This document shows positions 37,701 through 49,700 of a stretch of DNA of 64,000 nucleotides, piece after piece. The translations under genes were made by a program, and so were the position numbers. Each line of letters starts with the position of its first letter. Position 1 is the stretch's first letter. Source of the DNA: Branchiostoma floridae (lineage: Eukaryota > Chordata > Leptocardii > Amphioxiformes > Branchiostomatidae); contig NC_049992.1 in NCBI RefSeq assembly GCF_000003815.2, positions 8,927,671 through 8,991,670 on the forward strand, written 5' to 3'. Under the pieces are notes generated by a model that saw nothing but the letters and a program-made list of their open reading frames with translations, did no database searches and was not told where the DNA came from.

Positions 37701-40700
37701 ATTTTTTTTTCCAGTGACCTGTGGAGCCTGTACAGGCTAAGTAAGACTTCCATACGGACCTCATACGGACTTAAATATATACGCATGTGTGAACCCAACC
37801 TTAACTGCTGATTCTAATGCGTGAGAAAAACATGCCTTCCTGATTACTGTGTATCTCCACATCTGTACCTGTACCCCCAAAGTGATGAAACTGTGAAAGG
37901 AAAAGAAAAACCTTCAGGCCAACCAAGACAGAAGCCTAGCATGGCAGCACGGTGAGCCAAACAACATTCCAACATAAAGAACAAACTTTAAGGCTGTCGT
38001 GTCTACAAGATGGAGCAACACGTTCTGTTCATGGCAAGTTGTTCAGGACAGAATTTTTTTCTGGGAAATTTGGTGGGTTTACAATGGTACAACTGTTGCA
38101 AATGGCAGTTATTAAAAATTGTTTTAAAAAGGATATCAGGGACTCAATACAAAATCTGATTTGGATACACCATTTTTGGTAAAATTCAATTATCAAGCTA
38201 GTGATACTAAAACCCTATATTGCACAGTGGGACTAAATGCCATGAACAGAAAGTGACTGCAACTCTTGACCATGGCTTTGCACATTCCACTACAGCAATT
38301 GGCATGCAACACACATCATGCAACAATTCAGCCATTCATATACAAAATGTAGGAGATAATCTATTTAAACCCAATCTACTAATATCATGAAGGATTTTAT
38401 TCTGATTATACATGTAACAGTTATTGTACAAGAAGTAAATTTCACATTTATCTTAGTCACAGATTCGTTTTTTTTGGACTTCAAAAAGCAAGACAGTGAA
38501 TACAAAATTACACCAATAAAAAGTCTAGAAGAAAGTTCTTTCCATGGCATAACTGTTGCATGATATGCCTTATAAGGTGTAAAGAAAGAGCAGAAAATAC
38601 AAACCCAACCCCGATGATGTTAGGATAAAGCCAGTCTGTGATTGAATTGTAGCATGCACTATACTTCACTATAGAGAATGTTGTTTGATAATTCATAAGA
38701 AAGAAAAAGGAAGGTTTTAACATAATTGTCGGGTAATTTTATCATGAAAATATACATGTTATTGATGTCCTTATAATGGATTGATTTAACATGTCATCAT
38801 TAGACTAGAATGGGACAAGGTCTTCCAGCCATTGGGCTAGAATGGGACATCTAGATATTGGGCTACAATTGGACAGATTAACATTGGGATTGAATGGGAC
38901 AGGGGACATTGAGCTAGGATGAGACATGAACATGTAAGCATTGGGGTGGGATGGGTCAAGTTTGGGCTAGAACTGGACAGGTAAAATTGGGCTAGAATGG
39001 AACAATGTAAATTTTTGCTGGAATGTGTAATGTCAATGGTACATTGTGAATATTGAAAGAAGCATTGGCCACATGTTGCACAAAAGGAACCTTGGTTACA
39101 TGAGATTATATTATATATATTATGTATAATATTATAATATGTGTATGTGTACACAGGACAGCTCAATCAAGATTCAAAGTTTTTTCTTAACATCATGGTA
39201 ATATCTCTGAATGCAAAATGATACTTGCAGGGTGAAAGTCAAAGCTTCCTCTGGTGTTGTTTATCAATGGTGTTAAAATCATTAAATGTAACAGCATAAA
39301 ACAAAATAAAACCGAAACCTTTCAAGAATATAACAAATCAAAAATCTATCTTCTGAAGATTCTTACATTACCTGGAATGTTTGCTGATATGTACAAAAAT
39401 TTTGACAGGTAAAAGAAGCCTATCCACCCACCTCCTTGAGTGAGACGACCCCTATTAACCTGCCGATGGTGGTGACGTAGGCGTGGTGAAGACCCAACAG
39501 GGAGAAGAGGGAGTGGACCTGGAAGGTACCAAAGGATACAGGTTAACACTGGCACTAATGTCTGATAAAAGTCTTGAAAACATCAAGTACCCAATAATTT
39601 TCATATTCTGCATTGTGGATTAGTGTGTTCTACTGCAACAATGTTTGTATGTTACAAATGTGCCCTACACAAAGTAAAAATTGGCAACAACCATTACAGT
39701 GTGTACATCCGAAAAGCTGTGATCTTTTCTTATTTGTATCTTATTTCAACATCCTGTGATTAATGTGAACAAAATTCTCATTCCTCACACACTATATCTA
39801 ATGCCTGCATTCCTCTAGGATCCGTCTATACAAGGTCTTTGCACATACGAAATAATCAAAAGGGTACAGCCTTGGTGCTGAAATTACTGCTGTTACAAAT
39901 TGAGTTATAAATTAACAGCTTTCTGGAAAGAGGTGGAAAATCTTCATCTCAACAAAATAAGGGTGCATGTATCTTAAATATACTTTTTGTGATGCTACAA
40001 CATCCTTATGTACATTGATAAATGTACTGGTACATATCTAATACCAAAAGGTGATGTTGCTACCTAGATAAAGACATCTGCAGTTGAAAGTTTGAGTTTT
40101 GCACTACTGAATTGAGTGTGATTGTGTGTGTGTGTGTGTGCAAGCCTGTGTATGTTTGTGTGTATACTTGAAAGATAATAAAACACATATTAGTGCCTAC
40201 TTTATGTAGAGATGTCCTCTCCACCAGCTGGAAGGGTGCTGGGTCGATGGTGACTGCATCAAAGTTGATTCTATCCTGTAGCTGCTCTTCCTCCCATGCC
40301 GTGAGCTGGGGAAAGGGTTTCCAATTTAGTAATCATATAATTGTAGCAACATGTAAGGTTACGTTCATATAATTATACCGATGTCAAGTTTGGTTGAAAA
40401 ATATGTTGCCTTTATTGTGAGATCTAAGTGGTCGAGAGGGTTGAACAAATGACCGAACACAATAGATTATTCTTCCTTGACATTGGAATATTGACATTGC
40501 ATTCTATGACGCAATAAATACAATGTATATGCTTTCCAATATATCTTTTAAAAATCTGCTGCAGTGTACAATCTACAGCATAGCTGAAAACATTGGGGGG
40601 GGGGGGGGCAATGGCTGGAATTCATGTCCATGTGGATATCATTCATGATATAATCAAATAATGTATCATGTACGTTCATAGCGTACCTACAAGGTACTAA

Positions 40701-43700
40701 CAGAACCTGAGTCTTTACCAACCCAATCATCCAGCAACACAAAACAAATCCAAGAAGGTATAGGTCACAGCCCCCGCATANNNNNNNNNNNNNNNNNNNN
40801 NNNNNNNNNNNNNNNNNNNNNNNNNNNNNNNNNNNNNNNNNNNNNNNNNNNNNNNNNNNNNNNNNNNNNNNNNNNNNNNNTCAAAAGGACCCCGGCTGTG
40901 GGATGGTCACATTTCAGCTATCTCTTCATGTCCTGGGAGGAAGACAGAGATGTCACAATGAGTGACCATCTTAACAAAGTATAGAAACAACAACAACATC
41001 ATTAACAGAACAATGTAGGGAGACAAACGAAATGTCTGGGGGAAATGTGGCCATCTGTCTATGGCTCTTATAATCATGGATGTCTGAAATAATTTACATT
41101 GTGGTGAAAATACAAAAGTTTCAGATGACCAAAACTCCCTAGAGCACTCCCTTTCTTGACAACACAGTGTGTTTAAAACAGAATGAGACACATTCAACAG
41201 GGCTGAATCAACACAAGGAAAAAGGGTAGAGAGGCACAGTCAAGTGAAACACAGTAGAATACGATACATTTGCCTTGAGAAATTCTTTTTTGATCTCCAG
41301 CAAACAGTTCTCTTACAAACTTATACAATTCTTATTTTCAAAACCTTGGTCTTTATTCCCATGCTTTATCATGAACATGTACCAACATGCGCAGATATGA
41401 TGATGATTGATGCATAAAAACTAAACAAAATCCCTGGGCCATGCTGAAACGAAGTATCAATTTTCCAAACTGCATGCTTTTGTGCAAGATGTTTCCATTG
41501 TATGGGGTGCAGGTATCTAAAACTGTCATTGACCAGGCTCAGAACAGTCTTAGGGTTCCTAGAAAGAAAATTCCAGCATTCCAGTCTTGATGCCATGGTG
41601 GGAGTCAAAAGTCACTGCTAACTTACCCAGTCATCTGAAGCTCTATGTAGACTAGGTCTCCTCTGTTGTCTGTGCTATGGCAGAATTTTCACACAAATTT
41701 CTCACACACAACTACTTTTGAAATGGATATCTTGAACCTAACTGTAGGTAGCTTTGATTGGGGGGGGGGGGGGGGGTCTGCATGTCTTTTAATGTATGGT
41801 GCAGGGTTGTAGCCAGCCTGAAATCATTTTCCGTCCCCTCAATTATAAATCCTCGCTAGCGTCTCTAGCGTCGAAGGTATGACGTTCCAAGGGGGATCCG
41901 GGTGCATACCTCCCAGAAAATTTTGAAATCTAGACCAATTGAAACGCTATTTCCAGCATTTTGAGGTGTAAAGTTTGCTGGTAGACTAAGCTGTTTTGGT
42001 GAAAAATTACACAAGGGAGACAGTTTCATTATATCTTTACATATCAAATTTTGTCTGTCACAGAGGATGGATTGAACAAAATGTTTTTCCGTCCCCAGCT
42101 GCAAAATTTCGTCAAAGGACGGAAGGACGGGTGCTGGCTACAACCCTGGTATGGTGTAATCAGTAGTTTTTGTTGTACATAATTCGTAATAAAAACAACT
42201 GGTCTGCTACAACTGAATATGCTGGTAATGGGTGGTTGACAGCAGATAATGAAATGTGTTGGGGATGTATCTGACTTTATGGCCGTGAGAACTTGCAAAA
42301 CTCCATGCAAATCCCCTTATATTGTAATTATTATATTCTAAATGTCTTCTTTCTCAAGACGTTCAACAAAAACAAAATGCTGTAATGTTACTTTTAGTTT
42401 TAACAACAACAAAAAATGTGGTAGTTATAATGGAACTAAACTTCAGTTGTCACTAAATATTAAACTGTAAGTAATGACTTTACATCAGTAACGGTATTCA
42501 TTCCTCATTACATGAGAAAAAAATGTTTAATTTAGAATGCAGGGTGAATTATAGTGAAAGTTTAGAGTAGAACATATATAGAGAGAGAAAACAAAGTTTA
42601 CAGTTACAATATAGCAAACAAATATTCAGGAAAATGAAAGTATTAATGGACATACCATAGGAGACATAGAAGAGAGTAAAAGAAAACTCTGAATAGGTTC
42701 AACCATGGCAGTCAAGGTTTCCTGAGTGTGGAATTGTCAAGGTCATGGAGAACAAAATGGCCAACATCACATGACATTATGGCAATACTGTGAGTTACAC
42801 ATACATGATCAAAGTCAAGCAGTATATCCAAGCAGTATATACAGCTAAAGATGAAACATACAAGTAAGTGTGAACTGGTAAGTGTTTAAGTATGGCCGTC
42901 TGGTAGTATCACAGGTGAATACGTGATTGCACACATGTGGATAGTGGGACTGATGTTTGAGTGTGTCAAACTGTTGTGAACGCATTCTTGTGAACTCGAT
43001 GATTACATGCCTTGTAAATGTATATTGAATTTTGGGATTGTTGACATCTGGTTGATACACACACTTCAAGCCATCCCTGTAGCATGATAGTAGTAGTATG
43101 TACTAGTACTATAAGCCAGTTCAAGGTATAAGCTGCATATGTGCAGGGAGACATATTGTGTGTGATATGACAGAGTTGAAGAGCCCCGTGATCATGAGAT
43201 GTAAACAAAACACGCCTGGACATTTTTTATGGTCTGAAAAAGACGTGCTAACAAGTTAGGGGCCTTCACCTTTGACCCACCCACAACGCATCTTACTGCA
43301 CATGCTCAGTTTAAACTTTGAACTGGCTTATTGGCACATTTCTAACTGTTCAAGATGCTAAATGACAGCGTGGCAAAAACTATGTATACTTACTGGTGCA
43401 TCCTCTCTGGGCCTGAACATGCTTCTGTAGGGGCTCTCATGGTGAGGGTTGGGATAGTCTGGAAACAGAAGTAAAGACATTGTAGTCCATTTATAATGGA
43501 GAAGGAATGGGACTAGGGGTGAGTACCGGTACAGAAACTTCAGGTACAGGTAAGGTCCAGGTTCAGAGGATCAGGTACAGGTCTGTATCCGTATCTGTAT
43601 CTATATAGCCGGTATAACCGCCGTTCGGCGTAAAACACCAGCTTCGCAGGCACGCGGCGCGGCAGCAGCTGGTTATATTACACTGAATGATCCGTCACAC

Positions 43701-46700
43701 CTAACTTCTGCACATCTATCTGCAAGCGTTCTTCAAAACTATCCAGAGATGATGCCCCTACTGTGATTGGTGATAGCAAATTCCACTCTACGATAGTTCT
43801 GGGAAAGTACGAATTTTTGAAGGTCTGGACCTGGACCTACAAAATGTACAATGTAATCTGTTCAGTAAAAGGAGGCTGGTTATTCTGGACCGGTCCAACA
43901 AGAAAAAACGGTTTTGTATCGACATACTGTACCAGTATCCAGCCCTAAATGAGACACTAATTAGTGAATTAGAGATATAAAAACATGTTGGTGAATGTGT
44001 AGCATTGTAATAATTCATATTGGCAGTGTTAAGTTTAATAAAGATAATGCCATGCATGAGCTTTAATGGTTGGCCCCAATCCTCTTTTCCATCACACTCA
44101 GGATGCATGGCAGAACACTACTAGTTACATCTTTACTCTGAAATACAAAATCTATTATTATAGTAGCTATTAAGACTTATTATAGCAGCTACGGCTTCTA
44201 GAAGAAATCATGCCATAAACAAATCTATCAGGACATGCACTGCCATACATACAGTGATATATACATATTACAATACATTTTGTATATAAACTGATCATGA
44301 AACAAATGCTGAAATAGCAAATATCTGGGTTAGGCTTTTCTTATTTCATGCCATTGCTGCACAGGTAAGATGATAAATACACTACACACATAGACTACAG
44401 ACATGAACAGATCTGTGCAATATCAGTGTCCTGTAAACTACATGTATGCATGCAATAATGCAATATACTGCAAGTGTGAGTAAGACAGAAGTACAGTTAG
44501 CTACACTGGTATTGGAAAATAGGAACTTCAAAATAGTAATAGGTGGGAAAATGATTCACATATTAAAAAGGGGCAGCTTGAAAGGCATTCTCAGTACAGG
44601 TTCTTTGATAATGACAACTTGAAGCTAACATTTCCAAACAGGGGCTGGGCCAAGCTGTGTGCAGGAACGAGAAATTAGTGTATCATCCAAGAAATACAGC
44701 AAATTATGTACATGAGAAATACAGTTTGTATGTTTTATGTGTTTTGTTGCCATACCCTTTGTTCCAGTTTGGAAATGTAGAATCCACATTATTTATTTAA
44801 GGCTAGTATTTTAGTTGACTCATTCACCTACAGAAATTTAGCTTATATATATAATTAGTACATGTACATTGTACTAGCTGTACATGTACAATGTACAATT
44901 AGTTGTTCCCTAGTTGCATGATTAGGATATCTGACTTTGTTGAAAAATGTTCAGAAAATTTAGGAGCTACTATCACCAGTTGCAAGTAATGCGACACTGT
45001 CTACATGCATAAGTGGCAGTTCTTAGTTGAATTACTGCAAGATGTACTACATTTGGTACGTTTTTCTTCTTTTAATCTAGCGGTCAGCTTGCAGCCAAGA
45101 ATGAGTTTATCGGTAAAACCTTTCTTTCCCTTCCCTGCGATCTTCCTGTCTTTCCAGACTAGAAAACAAAATGATGGAAACATACAATCATAACACAACT
45201 GAAAAGACAAAACCAGTTGTTACAAGACACTACATACAGGTTCTTCATTTATGACTTACTCTTTTAGTAGAACATGTTGATTGTCAAGTTTTTTAAACTA
45301 ATACTTATTGACCTTTCTCTTGAATGAAGTCTACATGTATTGCATAATATTTCAAAAGCAGACGGAGGTGAAACAACAAATCATATAACAAGGACAATGT
45401 TGGTCATGCTTTACCATGCAAAGATTATAAAGCCTTGCATTCATATCTCTAGTTGTCTACAGTTTTGTGGCTTTGTAAGTATAAACTAATATCTTCACTG
45501 GCAAATTTTGTTCCTCTTGATACATGAAATTAATCAGCATGCACTACTTAAATGTATTGTCTTAAAAAAATGTGCCAGTGAGACATGCAAATTATTAGCT
45601 ATGTTTCAAGCAACATGATCTTCCTACTGTTCTATACAAGTCATGTACTTGAAGTTTGTACAATCATGCAAAATTTTGGCTGACTCAAAATGTGCTAAAA
45701 TTTTTCAGTTTGGTGCTAATATGTCCAGGAGTCGTCCCGACTATTTCTTACCCCTCTCCATCTCCTTGGGCCTTATATCTACACTTCCACGTGTTCTCTT
45801 GGCTGGACTCACAGACAGACAGACAGACAGTTACAAACACATACGACAACACGAAAAGGGAACAAATGAAATGATGCAAAACAACACAGTACAGTGATGA
45901 TACACAGAGATGATGCTTGAAATAACCTGGAATGCAACATATTTATATTGTTCACAATGAAACAAAACACACATAGATGACTTGTATACCCAAACTTACA
46001 CTTGTCTATACTTAAATATGCATATTATACAACTGATTTCAAACCAAAGCTCATCAAATCACATCAGAGGTTTTGGTGAAGTGTCTGAAGAAGATAAAAA
46101 TCCTGGAAAAAACTATTGGTTTTAGGTGCTTACTGCCTGCATAAACCATATCATTAACAGTACAAGACAGTATTCAAATCTTCACAACTGGAAAAGAAAA
46201 TCTAAAAATTACTTCCGGGCATTTTGAGTGACATCCATCACTCTTATCCAGTTGTAGAGACTGAATTGTTTTTGAATATTGTTTACGTGGATGTCTAACC
46301 TTTATAAACATATAAGACAGTGTACAACAAAGAATTTAAATTAAAAAAAAATTACCAAATTGGCTTTTGACCTTCTTGGCTTTAGCTTTTGGACTACCGT
46401 TGGGACTGGTGGCTGGGCTGGAGATGGGACTTTTCTTCAGGATGGACTTTGGAGGGTCAGCAGGGGCGGCACTGATACCCTGGGGAGGGGGACGTGTACT
46501 TTAGAACACCTTTGTATACATGTTGTATGTGCACTTATGGTATGAACATGAACGAAATGTATGTGTTCAAACTGCACATACTGAACAATGAAAGCTGATG
46601 TGGTGTGAGTTTCTTTGAGTCAGGTCAAAAGTTCAAGAACTTAACAAGAACATGTTGTCTGTTAACACAGATGATTTTTGGTTCTAACACAATGGCAATG

Positions 46701-49700
46701 GAGTCACCTTCATTGTGGACTAAGAAGGGATAGCATACACACAATCATGATGAACATGCATTGGAAAAAACATGACTAGAATTTTTCCACACATAGTTAG
46801 CCTTACACATACTCTTAGTCAGTTTTCAAAACTAAACTAAAGGGAAAAGATTTCCATCATCTGTTATTATTCTGAAAGGTACCCTGGGTGCCAGACCAGA
46901 CCGGGCAGCCAGCCAGTTTATTCTGCGGCCCAAGGCAGTCTGCTCACCGATCTAATATTTACGCTCCGGAGAGATAAGCCTGAATACCCCCCCTCACATT
47001 AGGCGAAAATCGATCGGACGACGAGTCTGCAAGCTCTGAATTACGAGGAGGCATGACCCTGAGGGAAGGGGGGAACTCTGCCATTTCTTCGTCGGCATCA
47101 GGGTCATGCCTCCTCATAGTTTATAGCTCGCAGACTCGTCGTCCAATCGATTTTCGCCTAATGTGAGGGGGGTAGAAGGAGTCTTTGCTGTCCTTTCCCA
47201 GCAAAACTCCGTTGGGCTAAATCTCCCCAGAGCAATAAGCTAGATCATTGGACTGCATTGTGCCGCCGAAGAAACCGCCTGCTGTCCCTCGGTATTGTCT
47301 GATTCTAGGGTATCTGAAAGGGTGAGATATTCTTATCACGATTGTCCCAGATGATGAAGTGCAAGACTGACATGTCTGGTAAAGTCCACCACTGTGACTG
47401 TCTCCTGGTTGGTTGGTGCTGCCCCATCCTCTTCATCTTCCTCCTCCTCCTCACGTTGGACCACCCTGATGTCCTTCATCTCAATGTCTCCATCACCTGA
47501 AATACATGTAAAAAGTCTGAGTAAGTAGTCATTTCTAAAAATCTTTATATTCATTTATTGATCTCAAGGGCAGCCCAAACAGCTGAAGCCAATCATAGCT
47601 AACTAGATATTTGTAATTTCCAACGCAGCCTTACAGTTTTAGGAAAATAATAAAAAGAATCACCAAACATTAAATCGAGATATAAAGAAATGGGTTAATT
47701 CAAACAAAGACATAAAATCATTTCTTATTCCTACACTCAAAATCTGTGTAAAGATGTAAAGAAGTATGTAAACCTATGTTTAGAACCCCTTAGGTTTATG
47801 ATGATAGTTCTATCACACCTGCTGCATTGAATCGCACTGATGGATGGTTGGTATGTGCCATCACCAGGCGTCTTCTGGCGTTACTTAGGTGGTCTTCCAT
47901 GATGTCCTCCAGCTCCCATCGTTTAACAGAACCCAGCAGAATCATGGACTCTGGGAACAAGAGTGGGAAATATCAGTTGACAGTTGAAACAAGACTACTA
48001 GTAGGTCAATTAATTCTGGTAGAATCTGGGAGGATGAGGATTAAGTAGTCCAGTGGTTATGTATTTGATTTAAAAATTGACAACCCTGCCTTTGGACCTG
48101 AGGTGGGGAGTTCGAATCCCAGTTATTCTTGCTGTGGTCCACTGTTTACATAGCCTGAGTACCATCCTATGATATAATGTAGTGACTGCTGACTAACCAT
48201 GATTAGCACGAGAAGGATTGAGCCAGCGGTCTGCACAGAGGATAGTGCTCTGGCTACTGTTCATAATACTTGTTGACAAGAGCTAGAGGAATTTCCTTGG
48301 TTCAATGAACCTGTACATTATATATTCTGTACACAGGAAGGTGAAAGATTTGTTTTTCATGTCATTAGTGATCTTAACTGGTTCGAAGATCCTTTGCCTC
48401 CCTGTCTCTTAGATTTTTATATTTTAGATGTACATAGCAGGCATGTACCTGGCGTATCCCTGTCTAGTAATCAGCTAACAAAAGGGTATATCATCCCCAT
48501 AAGGGGTGGTATAACTCCGTTTTATGTAAACATGTCATACAATGATAATGATGATGACAGACATGTACAAAATGTATANNNNNNNNNNNNNNNNNNNNNN
48601 NNNNNNNNNNNNNNNNNNNNNNNNNNNNNNNNNNNNNNNNNNNNNNNNNNNNNNNNNNNNNNNNNNNNNNNNNNNNNNTAAAAGGACTTTTCGCGGTGGA
48701 TTTAAGTTTGCGGTACAACAGAATTCTCAGTCTGCTCCTTCAGATTTCAGATATTAGCACCTTCGCTACATAACACTTAGCTACTATGTTAGTCCCAGAG
48801 CTTTTGAAACGTAACAATTTCAAAAGCGTGTTAAAGTTGCAAAAAGACCATGGCAGTTTATCTGATCCAATTTTGTTTTTACATTTATTTTATAGTTATT
48901 TTCTGAAGTTTAATTCGCAAAAACTGGTGTGACTTTTGTGAGTTTCTGTGAACTGTACTTCAGACATGATAAAGGCTGACTAGTAGTATGATAGAGGGTA
49001 CACTGTCTAAAAATGCAAGTGTGCTAGAATTTTCTTCTTATCTTAGATTCCTAAAACTACAAAAGGAATATCTTGCCACAAAAAGTCAAACCATCACTAC
49101 AAACATGCAAAAGACAAACGAAAGACACCACACAAATGAAGAACACAAAAAATCATGAGAGAAACCAACATCCCCAAAGTCCTTATAAATGTAACAGAAA
49201 GTTGAGATTTAAGGTTAGTATGATGAGGCACACAGGGTGTTACCACATCAAGCATGCCGACTTTACCACCAGCTAGAGTGCCCCAGTTTGCGCTTCAGAT
49301 AACGTTTCCACTGTCTGTCGGGTGAAACCAACATCATTTCACCACAGGGAATGTTAGTTTGTAATAGTCAAAACTAGCGACACACCAGTCAAACGATAAG
49401 ACATTAAACTAATCCTAAACCATCAATATAACACTTCTACAATATTTCTCAACATCTGGTTAGATATTATGGTCTACATGTATATCAAACTACTAGTACC
49501 TGTTGGTACCAAGAGTTGATGTCATACATATTTGTGTACCTGTTGCCATAGTAACAAACATGTGACAATCAACAATATTGGTCAGTTATATGATGAGCAG
49601 CAAAGCACAGCACAGCAGTTAGAAACAGGTTACACTCAAACTCTACTTCCATTGCCTTTTCAAACACACACAAAATCTCAGCTACCACTTCAAGTTTCTG

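Larger units (their letters stand above)
34800..40305 (-). other. CLCN2: CBS2 and C-terminal tail exons of the chloride channel
   Basis: Exons 40305-40201, 39518-39432 and 35030-34800 encode [50 protein letters not shown] and [18 protein letters not shown], the CBS2 fold of CLC-1/2. A tail of about 70 acidic and Ser-rich residues follows, with clusters SSEEEDN and DVDDEGIED, ending SKV-stop at 34800. In mammalian CLCs, CBS domains bind adenine nucleotides and shape common gating; the same role is inferred here. Confidence 0.9.

Noticed and set aside
41760-41776. Poly-G runs (also near 20,633, 40,596 and 61,540)
   Set aside because: Simple homopolymers, prone to sequencing error; no evidence of function.
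44860-44900. Palindromic GTACATGTACAATGTAC cluster
   Set aside because: ACATGTAC-type words are very frequent across the window, so this looks like background composition.
49073-49276. 67-codon plus-strand frame with a vaguely zinc-finger-like end
   Set aside because: Cys/His spacing does not fit C2H2 and there is no linker or neighbouring finger.
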